This document shows positions 47,183 through 56,492 of a stretch of DNA of 64,000 bases, in pieces; positions within the stretch are counted from its first letter, which is position 1, and the number at the start of each line of letters is the position of its first letter. The translations under genes were made by a program, and so were the position numbers. Origin of the DNA: Madurella fahalii (taxonomy: Eukaryota > Ascomycota > Sordariomycetes > Sordariales). The stretch is taken from NCBI GenBank assembly GCA_029876055.1, contig CM056876.1, positions 3,906,001-3,970,000 on the forward strand, written 5' to 3'. Under the pieces are notes generated by a model. It searched no databases. It was not told where the DNA came from and was given only the letters and a program-made list of their open reading frames with translations.

Positions 47183-49510
47183 ATGGCGATCCACGACCAT
47201 ACATCCGGCTCTATATGCTGGGATCATACTGCCGACCAGCGTATCCGACTCATCGCCGATGGACTTGCCGGCAATGACGAGATACGCAAAAAGCTCCCGG
47301 GCCTGCGTACCTTGCTGAAGGATTACGTCGATCCTGATGTTCCTGTCGAGCCGGCCGATTTCCACCGGCGTCTGCTTCATGTGTTTAGACAGTCTGACTC
47401 TGATTTCGCCTACCAAGAGTGCCTCAAGAAACTCACCGAGGACGAGAGGGAGCGCATCGAAAAGTTTGTCGCCGAGGATCAACCTTTGGATGATGTCGCG
47501 CGCGACTTTGACATGTGCGTGAGCATAGGCGTTCGCGAACACCTAGAGCACCTCGTTGGCGTGGACTGCGCCTGGATCTCTTCCGCCGGCGTCCAGACAT
47601 TGGCGGCAGCATCTCCGGCAGGAGCCAAGGTGGCTGGTCTCGAAGGCCATACACCAGTCGAGGTCGGAGGTCTAAGTGGCAGGGGTCGCTTCGACTGGCT
47701 GAAAGACAAAGACAATATCTTCGTCGCGTTCCTGCACAAGTTGAAGGACTTGTTCCTAGGCCGTGGGAATGAGCACAACGTCGTTGTGAGTAATTAGGCT
47801 ATGGAAGAAGAAAACAAGGGAAAGCATTAGTACTGACAGCCGCAGGTCTACAAGGACGCCAAATTCCAAAACTGGGGACTGGGTATCGAGTACGTCCCAC
47901 AGTATACCTGCATCCCCAACTCGGTTGCCGGGGTGCAGCGTATCGTCAAATACGCAAAGGACCACGACATGGGTGTCCGTTGTGCTGGTTTTCGCCACTC
48001 TTGGGCTCCCATCTTCGGCCGGCAGGGGCAGATCACCATCTCGATGCTGAGCCTGGCGGAAGCGACCAAGATTCCCAACTTCACCGCGCTGTCCAAGATT
48101 CTCCCGGGCTGGCTGCTCCACAAAACCGAGCTGCAGACCATTGAAGTTGTGTCGGGCACTCCTCGCGTCAAGGGCAACGCCTTGGTGCGCGTCGGCGCCA
48201 GCACCACAAACGAGCAGATGCGGCGTTGGTGTGTCGAGAACAACAAGTACACATATCCGCTAAACGTGATCATGGTGGAGATGACGGTGGGCGGTACGAA
48301 CGCGCCCATCTGCCACGGGGCCGGCCGCCGTCATGGAACTCTCAGCGACATCGTCCGCAAAGTCGAGTATGTCGACTGCCACGGCAAGTTGCAGGTCGTC
48401 AGCAACCCGGACCACCTTCGCGCCGCAGCCGGCTGCTTCGGGCTGATGGGCGTCGTCACGCACCTGACGTTAGAATTCCAGCCCATGACGTACGCGCTGA
48501 TGAAGCCCGAAAAATTGCCCGTGTTGCGTGCGATCCCGCCACCGGCCGACCTGAAGGAGGAGGACATCCCCCCGGTGCTGCGCATTCCCGGACTGACAAA
48601 GGCTCAGCGGGAAGAGGACTTGCGTCGCTTCAAGGAAGCGGCCACAAACGATTACTACACCGAGTGGTTCTGGTTCCCATACGCGGACCAGTGCTGGGTC
48701 AACTGCTGGAATGACACGCCAGACGGGTCCGGGGTCGAAGACTATCCCAGCAACCTGCAGACCTTCCTCATGTTCCTCTCGCAGTTCACCGTCAACGTGC
48801 TGCAAAACGCGCCCATCCTGGATGAGCTGATCAGTTCTCTGCATCTGGACGAAGCGGCGGTTACGCTCATCTCGGAAGCGGCCATGTTTGCCCTGCCGGC
48901 ATGGGACAAGCCGGTCAAGACGTACCTGACGGATGCGCTCCATTTCCAACGCGGGATCCAGAATGTGCGCGTCCTGGACGTTGAGGTCGAGATTCCCCTG
49001 CAGCCCACGGCCGAGGATCCGGCCATGCCCGATTACGAAGTGGTGCAGCGGGCCTGGTGGGACGCCATCCTGACATGCTACCGGCACCGCAAGACGGCAC
49101 CGCAGCGCATGCCGCTGGAGATGCGCATCATGGGCGGCAGCGACATCGTCATGGCCCCGCAGCGCGGTAACACGCTCGGGACTTGCGCTATCGAGGTCTT
49201 GACGCTGACGGCGGCGGAGGACCTGTGGATCCCGTACGTCGAGGATGTGCTGTCGAAGTGGATGTCGTACACGGACGCGGACGGGAAGAAGCTGAGGACG
49301 CGGCCGCACTTGGCGAAGCAGTGGAGCGGCATCGAAGTTGACGGCAAACCGTGGGTCGACAAGATGAAGAACGAGGACTACGTCGAGGAGCGGCGCGAGT
49401 TCAAGACGCTGCTAGCCGAGGTTGGCAAGAAGCACGGGTGGACATTACAGGACCTGAAGAAGCGCTTCTCGAACGATTTCTTCGATGACTTCTTCTTCGA
49501 TGATATCTAA
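47183..49510 (+). CDS. FAD-linked oxidase of the VAO family, aldonolactone-oxidase-like
   Basis: Two exons (47183-47785, 47846-49510; 60-bp GT-AG intron) encode 755 aa. The FAD-binding_4 fold starts near residue 205 (NWGLGIEYVPQYTCIPNSV). GVRCAGFRHSW (His 252) occupies the place of the flavin-linking GxGHS motif, and VGGTNAPICHGAGRRHGTLSDIV is the second FAD loop. The C-terminal half resembles the aldonolactone oxidase (ALO) domain but lacks a secretion signal. Some 200 N-terminal residues precede the oxidase fold and match nothing I know. It lies in the same direction as the ABC gene, between transporter and membrane protein, so oxidation of the NRPS product is a reasonable inference. The primary-metabolic lactone oxidase is usually near 500 residues, so this is a divergent paralogue. 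Confidence 0.82.
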
Positions 49511-50161
49511 GTAGACAGCGACGCCATTGTAATAGTAATTACTGCTGGCCAATTCACGCCCGCTGGTGGCTTTTGCGACACCAACCAGCTGCAGAGGGAG
49601 CGGTCTTGACCGATGATCGGCAGCCCTTGGAAGGGGAAGAGGGAAAAGCGCGGCGGTGGCTGAAACTGGGCTTGCATTAAAGTAGGCCGATCAGAAGCGC
49701 TGTGCGGCCCGAGGCCAGAAAGTGTGAACCACACTGCCGGGTCAGGCGACCAACAAACACATAATATATTAGGAAGCTCCGTCCTGTAGAGTTCATCACC
49801 CACCCTCCGGGGGCCTTCTGAATTTCAACTAGTATCATGCCATAGCTTCGTGGCAGCGGCTGGCTCGTCAGCACTAATCAGTGTCTCATGGCACGCGTCG
49901 GCCCTTCTAAAATACCTAAGGTACGCATTGACGGCAAATGTGGCTCCTTGGCTCCTCTGCGATTGGGTGGCTTGCCAGAACCGCCTGGTGGATGCTGCCA
50001 GTTAGGTTTGTCGTCCTTTGCCGCTCAGGGGCTCGTCGCCTGGAAAAACCAACCGCTGTCCGTTGCCGCCATGATCGTCTTTCTCCGTCTCAACGCACGA
50101 AATCGCACGGCAACCCGGCGGTCCAAATGTGATGCGAAATGGCTGACAGTTGTTGTGGCCC
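49511..50161. other. Intergenic region
   Basis: Nothing is supported besides the flanks of the neighbouring genes. Confidence 0.45.
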
Positions 50162-51362
50162 ATGATGGAGTGGACGGATCGTGGCACGCAGCTCTTTGCG
50201 TGCGCCGTTTCGATGACCATCATCTCGACCATCTTCGTTACACTCCGCTTTATCTCGCGTGGTTGCGTTCTCCACGTGCTGGGCCCGACGGATTGGTTCA
50301 TGGCGGTAACGTTGGTAAGTCGCGGCACTCAACCCGCTCGCCTACCTTGCATAACAAATTGCCCCGTTATCTTGATGCCACAGTACTATTAGCACCCGAA
50401 GTACGGATCACACTTCTGACGTTGCCAGCTCCTCTCCATTACCAATGCAATCTGCATCGGCTTCCGTATGTCTTCTCGCATTCCAGGTCCATTGCGGGAT
50501 CCATGTTGACAATGGCTCTCCTCAGAGGTTGCCAACGGCCTCGGCCACCCTATAGCCTTGCTCTCTCTTGACGAGCAGAAGACTTTTCTCAAAGTGGGTT
50601 CCCGCTTGACTGCAGCTCCTCCCTCGAAGCCGATCATTAATCCGCCGCCAGCTCCTGTTTGCCGGCCTCTTGATTGCCAACACCAGTCTGGTCTTGACCA
50701 AGATATCTATCCTTTCGCTGCTTGTCGACATTTTTGTCATGAGCACGATGCGCAAGGCCGCCTTTGCCGTCATCATTGCCGTGACGGTCTACGGCCTCTG
50801 GCTGACCTTCTCTAACATATTCTTCTGCATTCCCGTGCATTCGTTTTGGGATCCTACCATACCCAATCGCAGATGCATCAACGGCCCCGTGAAATGGTAC
50901 ACAGACGCCGGGCTGAACCTCGCCCTCGACTTGGTCATCTTCTTCCTGCCGCTGCCCATCGTCAAGTCCCTGACGCTGCCACTGAGGCAGAAACTCTGGC
51001 TCTACTTTGTTCTCGCCTTGGGATTCTTGTACGCCCCTCCCAGTCCAAGCAAAACCCAAACCGAGCCGCCTAACCAGACTCGAATGATTAGCGTCTGCAT
51101 CATGTCGGCGCTCCGAGTTTACTTTCTCTGGGTTACCATCACCAGACGCTCGCCATGGGCGGCCATCGAGATCGCCACCTGGTCCACCATCGACATAAAC
51201 GTGTCTATCGCAATCGCCTGCATAATCACCCTCAAACCACTCGTGGCAAAGCTCTGCCCTCGCCTTTTGACAAGCGACGAGACGCTTAATGTTTACGACC
51301 TCCCTCGCCCGCCCACCATTTCATCGGCGCCATGTCGGCTTCGCGGTTTTGCGACCGACTAA
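50162..51362 (+). CDS. Rhodopsin-like (PTH11/SAT4-type) seven-helix membrane protein
   Basis: Five exons (50162-50314, 50429-50465, 50526-50593, 50652-51028, 51092-51362) join in frame to 301 aa. All introns are GT-AG, and introns 1 and 4 have clear CTGAC/CTAAC branch points. Seven hydrophobic helices can be traced: LFACAVSMTIISTIFVTL, DWFMAVTLLLSITNAICIGF, LLFAGLLIANTSLVLTKI, AAFAVIIAVTVYGLWLTF, AGLNLALDLVIFFLPLPIV, FVLALGFFVCIMSALRVYFLW and NVSIAIACIITLKPLV. The DWF, CIGFQV and TKISILSLL blocks and the PVHSFWDP/CI loop are hallmarks of the fungal rhodopsin-like domain family. There is no N-terminal CFEM and only a short C-tail. Such proteins often sit in metabolite clusters, but their role is unclear. 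Confidence 0.85.
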
Positions 51363-52602
51363 ATTGGTTTCTTTCTACGTTTTAAAATCCATGGTTTTAT
51401 TTTTCCCAGTTGGTCATCTGCATTCTCTGGTTTGGTATTACCGGTTCTAGATAGACATATAGGAAGCGGTGAATGGTACAAATACTCCACCACCTTGCCA
51501 ACCCTGTTGCGCGCTCTTCACACAGTCCGCATACCTCGTACTCACCATGAACTCCCTATCAACTCTTTTTCCTCACCCTCTCTCTCTCTGTCTCTCCCGT
51601 CATAACAAATGCCCCAAACTTGCTCTCTCTTCTTCATTTCCCCCGCCTCCAGCCACCCTCCCCTTCAAAATCGGCACCGTCCACTAGCTCATTCAGAACC
51701 ACACCTCTCCCGTAACTGTCGCCCTGCCCCCATTCTATAGCCCTAATTCGACAGCCCCCATTCTTCCGGCATTTCACCAGACTGTTCCCAACCCGCGCTT
51801 CATCTAATGGCCCCACCTCAAGCAGAAAATCCCCCCTCCCCCAAGCCAAAACCGCCGCGGCGCTCACAATCGTCGTGGGTCTCCTCGCCAACACATCCGT
51901 CTCGTACAATCAAATGGCTCTTTGAGATACAGTATTGGCTAGTTGGAAATGATAACAGCAAATGAACGGTAGTGGTTAGTGGCAAGCTGTCACCATGACT
52001 CTACCTAGAAGAGGGATAGTAGAGCCGCTGCTGAAGCAATTGCCGTATAGGCGGCCATATACAGCATCATACCGGTGTTTGTTGACATTGTTGGACCGGG
52101 TGTAACCTGGCAATGCAACAAGCTTCTTCATAGGCTGCATCGTGAGGCCCCTTTAGTAGATTCCGAGCACCAACTGCATCGAGTGGCCGATTTCAAGTGG
52201 CCATCGATGGCGTGACACCTGGGGTTTCGGTCCCGTTTCCAACCACGCCAACCTCGCCCGATATTTCATGGAACTGTATCCCGGAAACCCGCCCAAAAGG
52301 TATGATACAGATGTCGTCACTCCTGCAGTGCCATCTAGGCCCGCGGAGCTTTAGTGCTTTCATGCCACAATCCGCGGACGCGGCAATGACGGGCCGTGAT
52401 CCGAGTATCTTCATCTACTCTTACTGTTCGCGCACATAGTCTAAGCAAAAGAAGTTTGCCGACGCACTGATAACAGCATGAAGGATACGTCGCGCGGTGG
52501 AACGGCGGAACTAAGTGCTTCAATCCAAGACAACTTCTTAAGAACGAAAATTTGGGATCTGGATTGGTCCTATCACAGAAGGGAAAGAAGTCCGAGATCG
52601 AC
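51363..52602. other. Intergenic region
   Basis: A CT-rich stretch (51560-51670) is present. No coding sequence or RNA gene is supported. Confidence 0.5.
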
Positions 52603-54102
52603 TCACGGCTTCCACCCCCCAGTCCTCGTCCTAAACATGCCCGCCGGGTCGACGCTCTCGGCCACTTCCCTTGCCAGCTCCCTCATCTCGGGCTTCAGCC
52701 TCCCAAAGTAATCCTGCCTGTAAAACCCGTAATTCATGAACACGGGCAAGAAGGTCTCGGGCAGCCTCCCCTCCTCCTGCCACCCCACCACCCTTTCCCT
52801 GATGCCTCCATACGTCTCCACCATCTTCCCCTCCATCATGTCATAATCGCTCTTCGTCAGGAACGCATAATTCATCTCAATGATCATCTTATCCACATCC
52901 GCATCCGCGTCGATCAGGTCCACGCCCCTCTGCCTCGCCGCCTGGGCGATCCGCTTCGGGAAGGGCTGGTAGGCGATGGAGGCGACGATGCCGGGGACGA
53001 GCAGCGTGCTGCCGCTGACGTTGCGCCAGTGGGCGTGGATGCCGTCGAGGAGCATCTCGTCCGAGTCGGCGGCGGCGGGCAGCGGGATGGTCTCGGTGCC
53101 GATCTGCACGACGAACCCGGACAGCACGACCCAGTTGCTGAAGACCATCAGGTCGGCGTAGGTGCGCACGCGCGCCGTGTTGGCGAGCGGACCGATCGAG
53201 GTGAAGTTGTCAAAGGTGCCGGCGGGCACGTCGGCGCCGTCGTAGAAGAGGAAGAGGATCCACGAGTCGAGCAGGTTGACGTTGGTCCGCTCCGCCGTCA
53301 CGATGACGGCCGCCTTGTCGTCCGTGTTGTACTCGGTGAAGTCGCGGACGGCCTGCAGGATCTTGCGGTCCGTCTCCGGCGTGCGCAGGAACACCAGGTT
53401 GCCCCCGTACACGTCGCCCTGCGGGTGCGCCTGGCATTTGTAGTTGGTGACGACGCCGAAGTTGTTGCCGCCGCCTTTGAGGGCGACGAACAAATCTGGG
53501 TTGGACGTGGCGCTCGCGGTGACGATGGTGCCGTTGGCGAGGACCACCTCGTATTCGATGACCGAAGACGCGGACCACCCGTACTGGGCCGACATGTACG
53601 ACAGCCCGCCGCCGAGGACGAGACCGCCTACGCCCGTGTTGCCGATACGGCCCCCGACAAAGGTCCAGCCGGTGCCCTGGAGTTTCGTCGCGAGACCATC
53701 CAGGCGATTGCCCGGCCCGACGTCGACAATGCCGGTTGCGGGGTTGAGGATGACATGGTCGAGGTTCTGAGTCGAGATGAGCGGCCCGCCGTCGACGCTG
53801 GCGAAGTAGTTGTTGGGGCTGTGCCCGCCTGATTTGATGGCGAACTGCTCATTGTTGGTGCTGAGCACGCGGAGGACCGCGGCCACTTCGGCAGCTGTGT
53901 TAGGGAAGATGATGCATGACGGCTTGAGGGCGCTGCAGGTAGACGACCAGTACTCCAGTTGCTCGTCGATGTAGGACGGCGAGATGGGGCTGGAAACCTG
54001 GATGTCGGTGTTCTCGCTGATCTCAGAGCACGTATCCGCGTACACAGGGGCTATGGCAGAGAGGACGAGGGACAAGAGGGAGGTTGCCCGAAGGGACCGC
54101 AT
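52603..54102 (-). CDS. Secreted BBE-like FAD-dependent oxidase
   Basis: This single-exon gene encodes 499 aa. Residues 1-22 form a signal peptide (MRSLRATSLLSLVLSAIAPVYA). The FAD-binding_4 domain follows with PNTAAEVAAVLRVL and SGGHSPNN, whose His 94 is the expected covalent flavin site, then GNTGVGGLVLGGGLSYMS and LKGGGNNFGVVTNY. The C-terminal BBE segment is present (MNYGFYRQDYFGRLKPEMRELA). The position that holds the second flavin-linking Cys in bicovalent relatives is not Cys here. N-glycosylation sites (NGT, NFT, NVS) fit secretion. Relatives in fungi oxidise oligosaccharides or tailor alkaloids and peptides. It lies at the far side of the putative cluster and may act on the exported product, though a carbohydrate role is equally possible. 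Confidence 0.9.
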   Translation of the reverse strand: MRSLRATSLLSLVLSAIAPVYADTCSEISENTDIQVSSPISPSYIDEQLEYWSSTCSALKPSCIIFPNTAAEVAAVLRVLSTNNEQFAIKSGGHSPNNYFASVDGGPLISTQNLDHVILNPATGIVDVGPGNRLDGLATKLQGTGWTFVGGRIGNTGVGGLVLGGGLSYMSAQYGWSASSVIEYEVVLANGTIVTASATSNPDLFVALKGGGNNFGVVTNYKCQAHPQGDVYGGNLVFLRTPETDRKILQAVRDFTEYNTDDKAAVIVTAERTNVNLLDSWILFLFYDGADVPAGTFDNFTSIGPLANTARVRTYADLMVFSNWVVLSGFVVQIGTETIPLPAAADSDEMLLDGIHAHWRNVSGSTLLVPGIVASIAYQPFPKRIAQAARQRGVDLIDADADVDKMIIEMNYAFLTKSDYDMMEGKMVETYGGIRERVVGWQEEGRLPETFLPVFMNYGFYRQDYFGRLKPEMRELAREVAESVDPAGMFRTRTGGWKP

Positions 54103-55408
54103 GTTTTCAGGTGAGTTGGCGACTCAATACCGTACTGGCTGGTGTCTCACCGTGGCTCGGTCGACATCGCAGATGCTTTTGACCGGCAGCTGTCCGCTTT
54201 ATGCCGTTTCGTTCCAGTGGGCTATTCGTATTCGACGTCTCGACAAAATCAACAAATGACGTGCCATGTCCGCCGGAGTTAGCCCCGGTCTGCATATTGA
54301 AAAAGAGCAGCCCTGATAGGGCGGCCAAGAGTGAGATTGCATGTCAGTGTCACAACCGTCACGCTCAGCTGAAGGGAATTGCGACTCAAAAGTTTGGAGT
54401 TGGAGAGTCCCACCGTGGTACGTGGTTCTGGGTTCCTGGTAGCGAGGGGTTGGCAGCGAGCGTCGTTGGCTAAATGTACGGCGCGCAGCGGTGCAAGCAT
54501 GCAAGGCAACCAGACCAGGTACCTTTGCTTCGGCGGCGGCATGCATGGCTGTTGGCAGGACCCGGTTTGTCGTGCAGCAGTCTTGGTTTAGCCCGCCAGC
54601 TCCCATCCCTCGCGGATAAGAGAAGGCGGCTTTCGGAATCTTGCTGTGACCCGTCCAGCCAGCTATGGTGATCCTAAAGTGCCATGCAGTCAATAGTAGC
54701 ATCCAGCGCCCAGAAGTTGCGGCATGGGTTGCGACAGCCCGAATGCGGTACCCCGAAGGGGAGGGAATGCAACCTACATCAACCGTGACTGTCTCGATCC
54801 GGTCTTGATCGGCGCTGATGGTCGCTGTCGGTTCCAAACAGGATACCAGCTCGGCCGAGAAAGATACATGCACCAGGCCTTTGCCAGTGGCTGTTTGGCA
54901 CTTATTAAAATTTTCCGGCGTTACACAGCCCGTCCTGCAGGCCACTGCATCCCTTCCGTGTCTCCGGCCGTTGAGATCTTGAGCGCCTCTCGCTGCGCAA
55001 CCAGGTCTGCAATCCATCACCTGCAGCGGCATTCTTTCCGTCTGGGGTACCGCGGGCCAAAGTTATCGTGGCAATCTTTGGCCTATTAGATTGTACGTCA
55101 GACCACGCGCGGCGGTGCGGTCGGTTTCGGGAAAGTTGATGCTGAGAACAGGGTTCGCGATTCTTGGCAGGCGGTGAAACCTGGCAGCCGGAGGGAAGTT
55201 TCTTGCAATCTTGAAATAATGGGGAAGTGAATCTTTGATGCAACATTGTGTGATGTGGATGCTGCACTTCCGGGAATGCTTTCGCCCGGTAAAGATGAGG
55301 GCGAAGCAATGCGTTGGTGCACGCGAGAGACCATTTTTTCTTCCCTTGATGAGTCGCTTACTCCAAGGGTAACCCCTGCAAGCTACGGTGGGTGCCAACA
55401 TCCACAAG
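54103..55408. other. Intergenic region
   Basis: A long minus-strand open frame (54199-55032) lacks an ATG near its start and has no protein-like blocks, so it is not called. Nothing else is seen. Confidence 0.45.
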
Positions 55409-55505
55409 TCTTCCGTAGTATAGTGGTCAGTATGTGAGCTTGTCATCGGTTTCCCCATGGATCCAGACATCGCTCGAGACCCGGGTTCAATTCCCGGCGG
55501 GAGAG
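55409..55505 (+). tRNA. tRNA-Asp (anticodon GUC) with 25-nt intron
   Basis: The cloverleaf can be folded by hand. The acceptor is TCTTCCG/CGGGAGA (55409-55415 with 55498-55504, one G-T pair) with discriminator G 55505. The D arm contains AGTGGTCAGT. The anticodon stem is TGAGC/GCTCG (55435-55439 with 55472-55476), the loop TT-GTC-A plus C, and the T arm CCGGG-TTCAATT-CCCGG. The intron 55446-55470 follows position 37, the standard place for eukaryotic tRNA introns. The mature length is 72 nt. A B-box-like GGTTCAATTCC is present. Confidence 0.88.
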
Positions 55506-56492
55506 ATCAAACACATGCTTATTTTTGCTTTTGATCTCTGTGCCTCAGCAATGAACTGGGGCAAATGTTATTTTTGCACAAGGGAAGGGGAAGATGCCAG
55601 ACAACCGACGCGGCGGTTGGGACCAGGATAATATTTGGCTAATTAAGTTGTAGGGGATACCAAGTGATCGCCTGCGACCTACTAAATATGCTATTACACT
55701 GCCACATGCTTCGTACGGACCAAAGGGGTTCAAGGGGACAGTTTCGGTTATTGGTCTTACTACGCCTCAAGCAAGCCACATGATAGACCATGTATATATC
55801 ATACTGTCTTAGGATGTGCTGGTACATGATTGAGGAGGGGTTGGGGGGGTTTAGAGCGAGGCTAAAGACGAAGAATTCACCGTTAAAAAGACAATACTGT
55901 GGTTCAGGAATGAAAAATGTCGGGGTCGTCAACATCTGTCGCTCGGCTTCTGGCGCTGCGAAAGTTGCCGGGTTCCGTCCTGGATTGCTTCCATGCTACT
56001 GATAAGGAAACGTCCAACACAGCAGTGAAGCCGGGAACTTTCTTCTTTTCGCTCGCCGCAAGATCGGATGTGGTAAAGCTTGGCCTACGGGGCCAAGTGT
56101 GCTTCCTTCCTAATCCCAGAGAGGATTTAGTCAAAAGCCGGCAGGCCCATGCAAGATCTCGGCGATCCCCACTGATTAGTACTTGACAGAGGGGCTTTTC
56201 CATTCATTTGGCCCAAAATTGAGCTAGAGAGAAGACGCTGACTGTGGAAACACCAGTCATTCACGGACAGTCCGTCACAATTCGCCCGACTTCTGGTCTG
56301 CAAAATGCGCCGACATCTATCCCATTTGGGAGGTTGACAGGTGCCAGAGGGTACCACAGACTGAGCGCCCCATCAACCGCACGCGGCGCATTCGGCTGAC
56401 ATGGAAGGAAAAGAGCGGCAAAGAGGAGACTGTCTATCTGGTTTTAGTCCCCCAAAGTCCTTCAAGCAAACATCCACTAGCGATTCGCCAGT
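55506..56492. other. Intergenic region
   Basis: No gene is recognised. The region is slightly AT-rich. Confidence 0.45.

Noticed and set aside
54199..55032. 277-codon minus-strand open frame
   Set aside because: No ATG near its beginning, no domain-like blocks and no splice partners. Composition looks like chance GC-driven openness.
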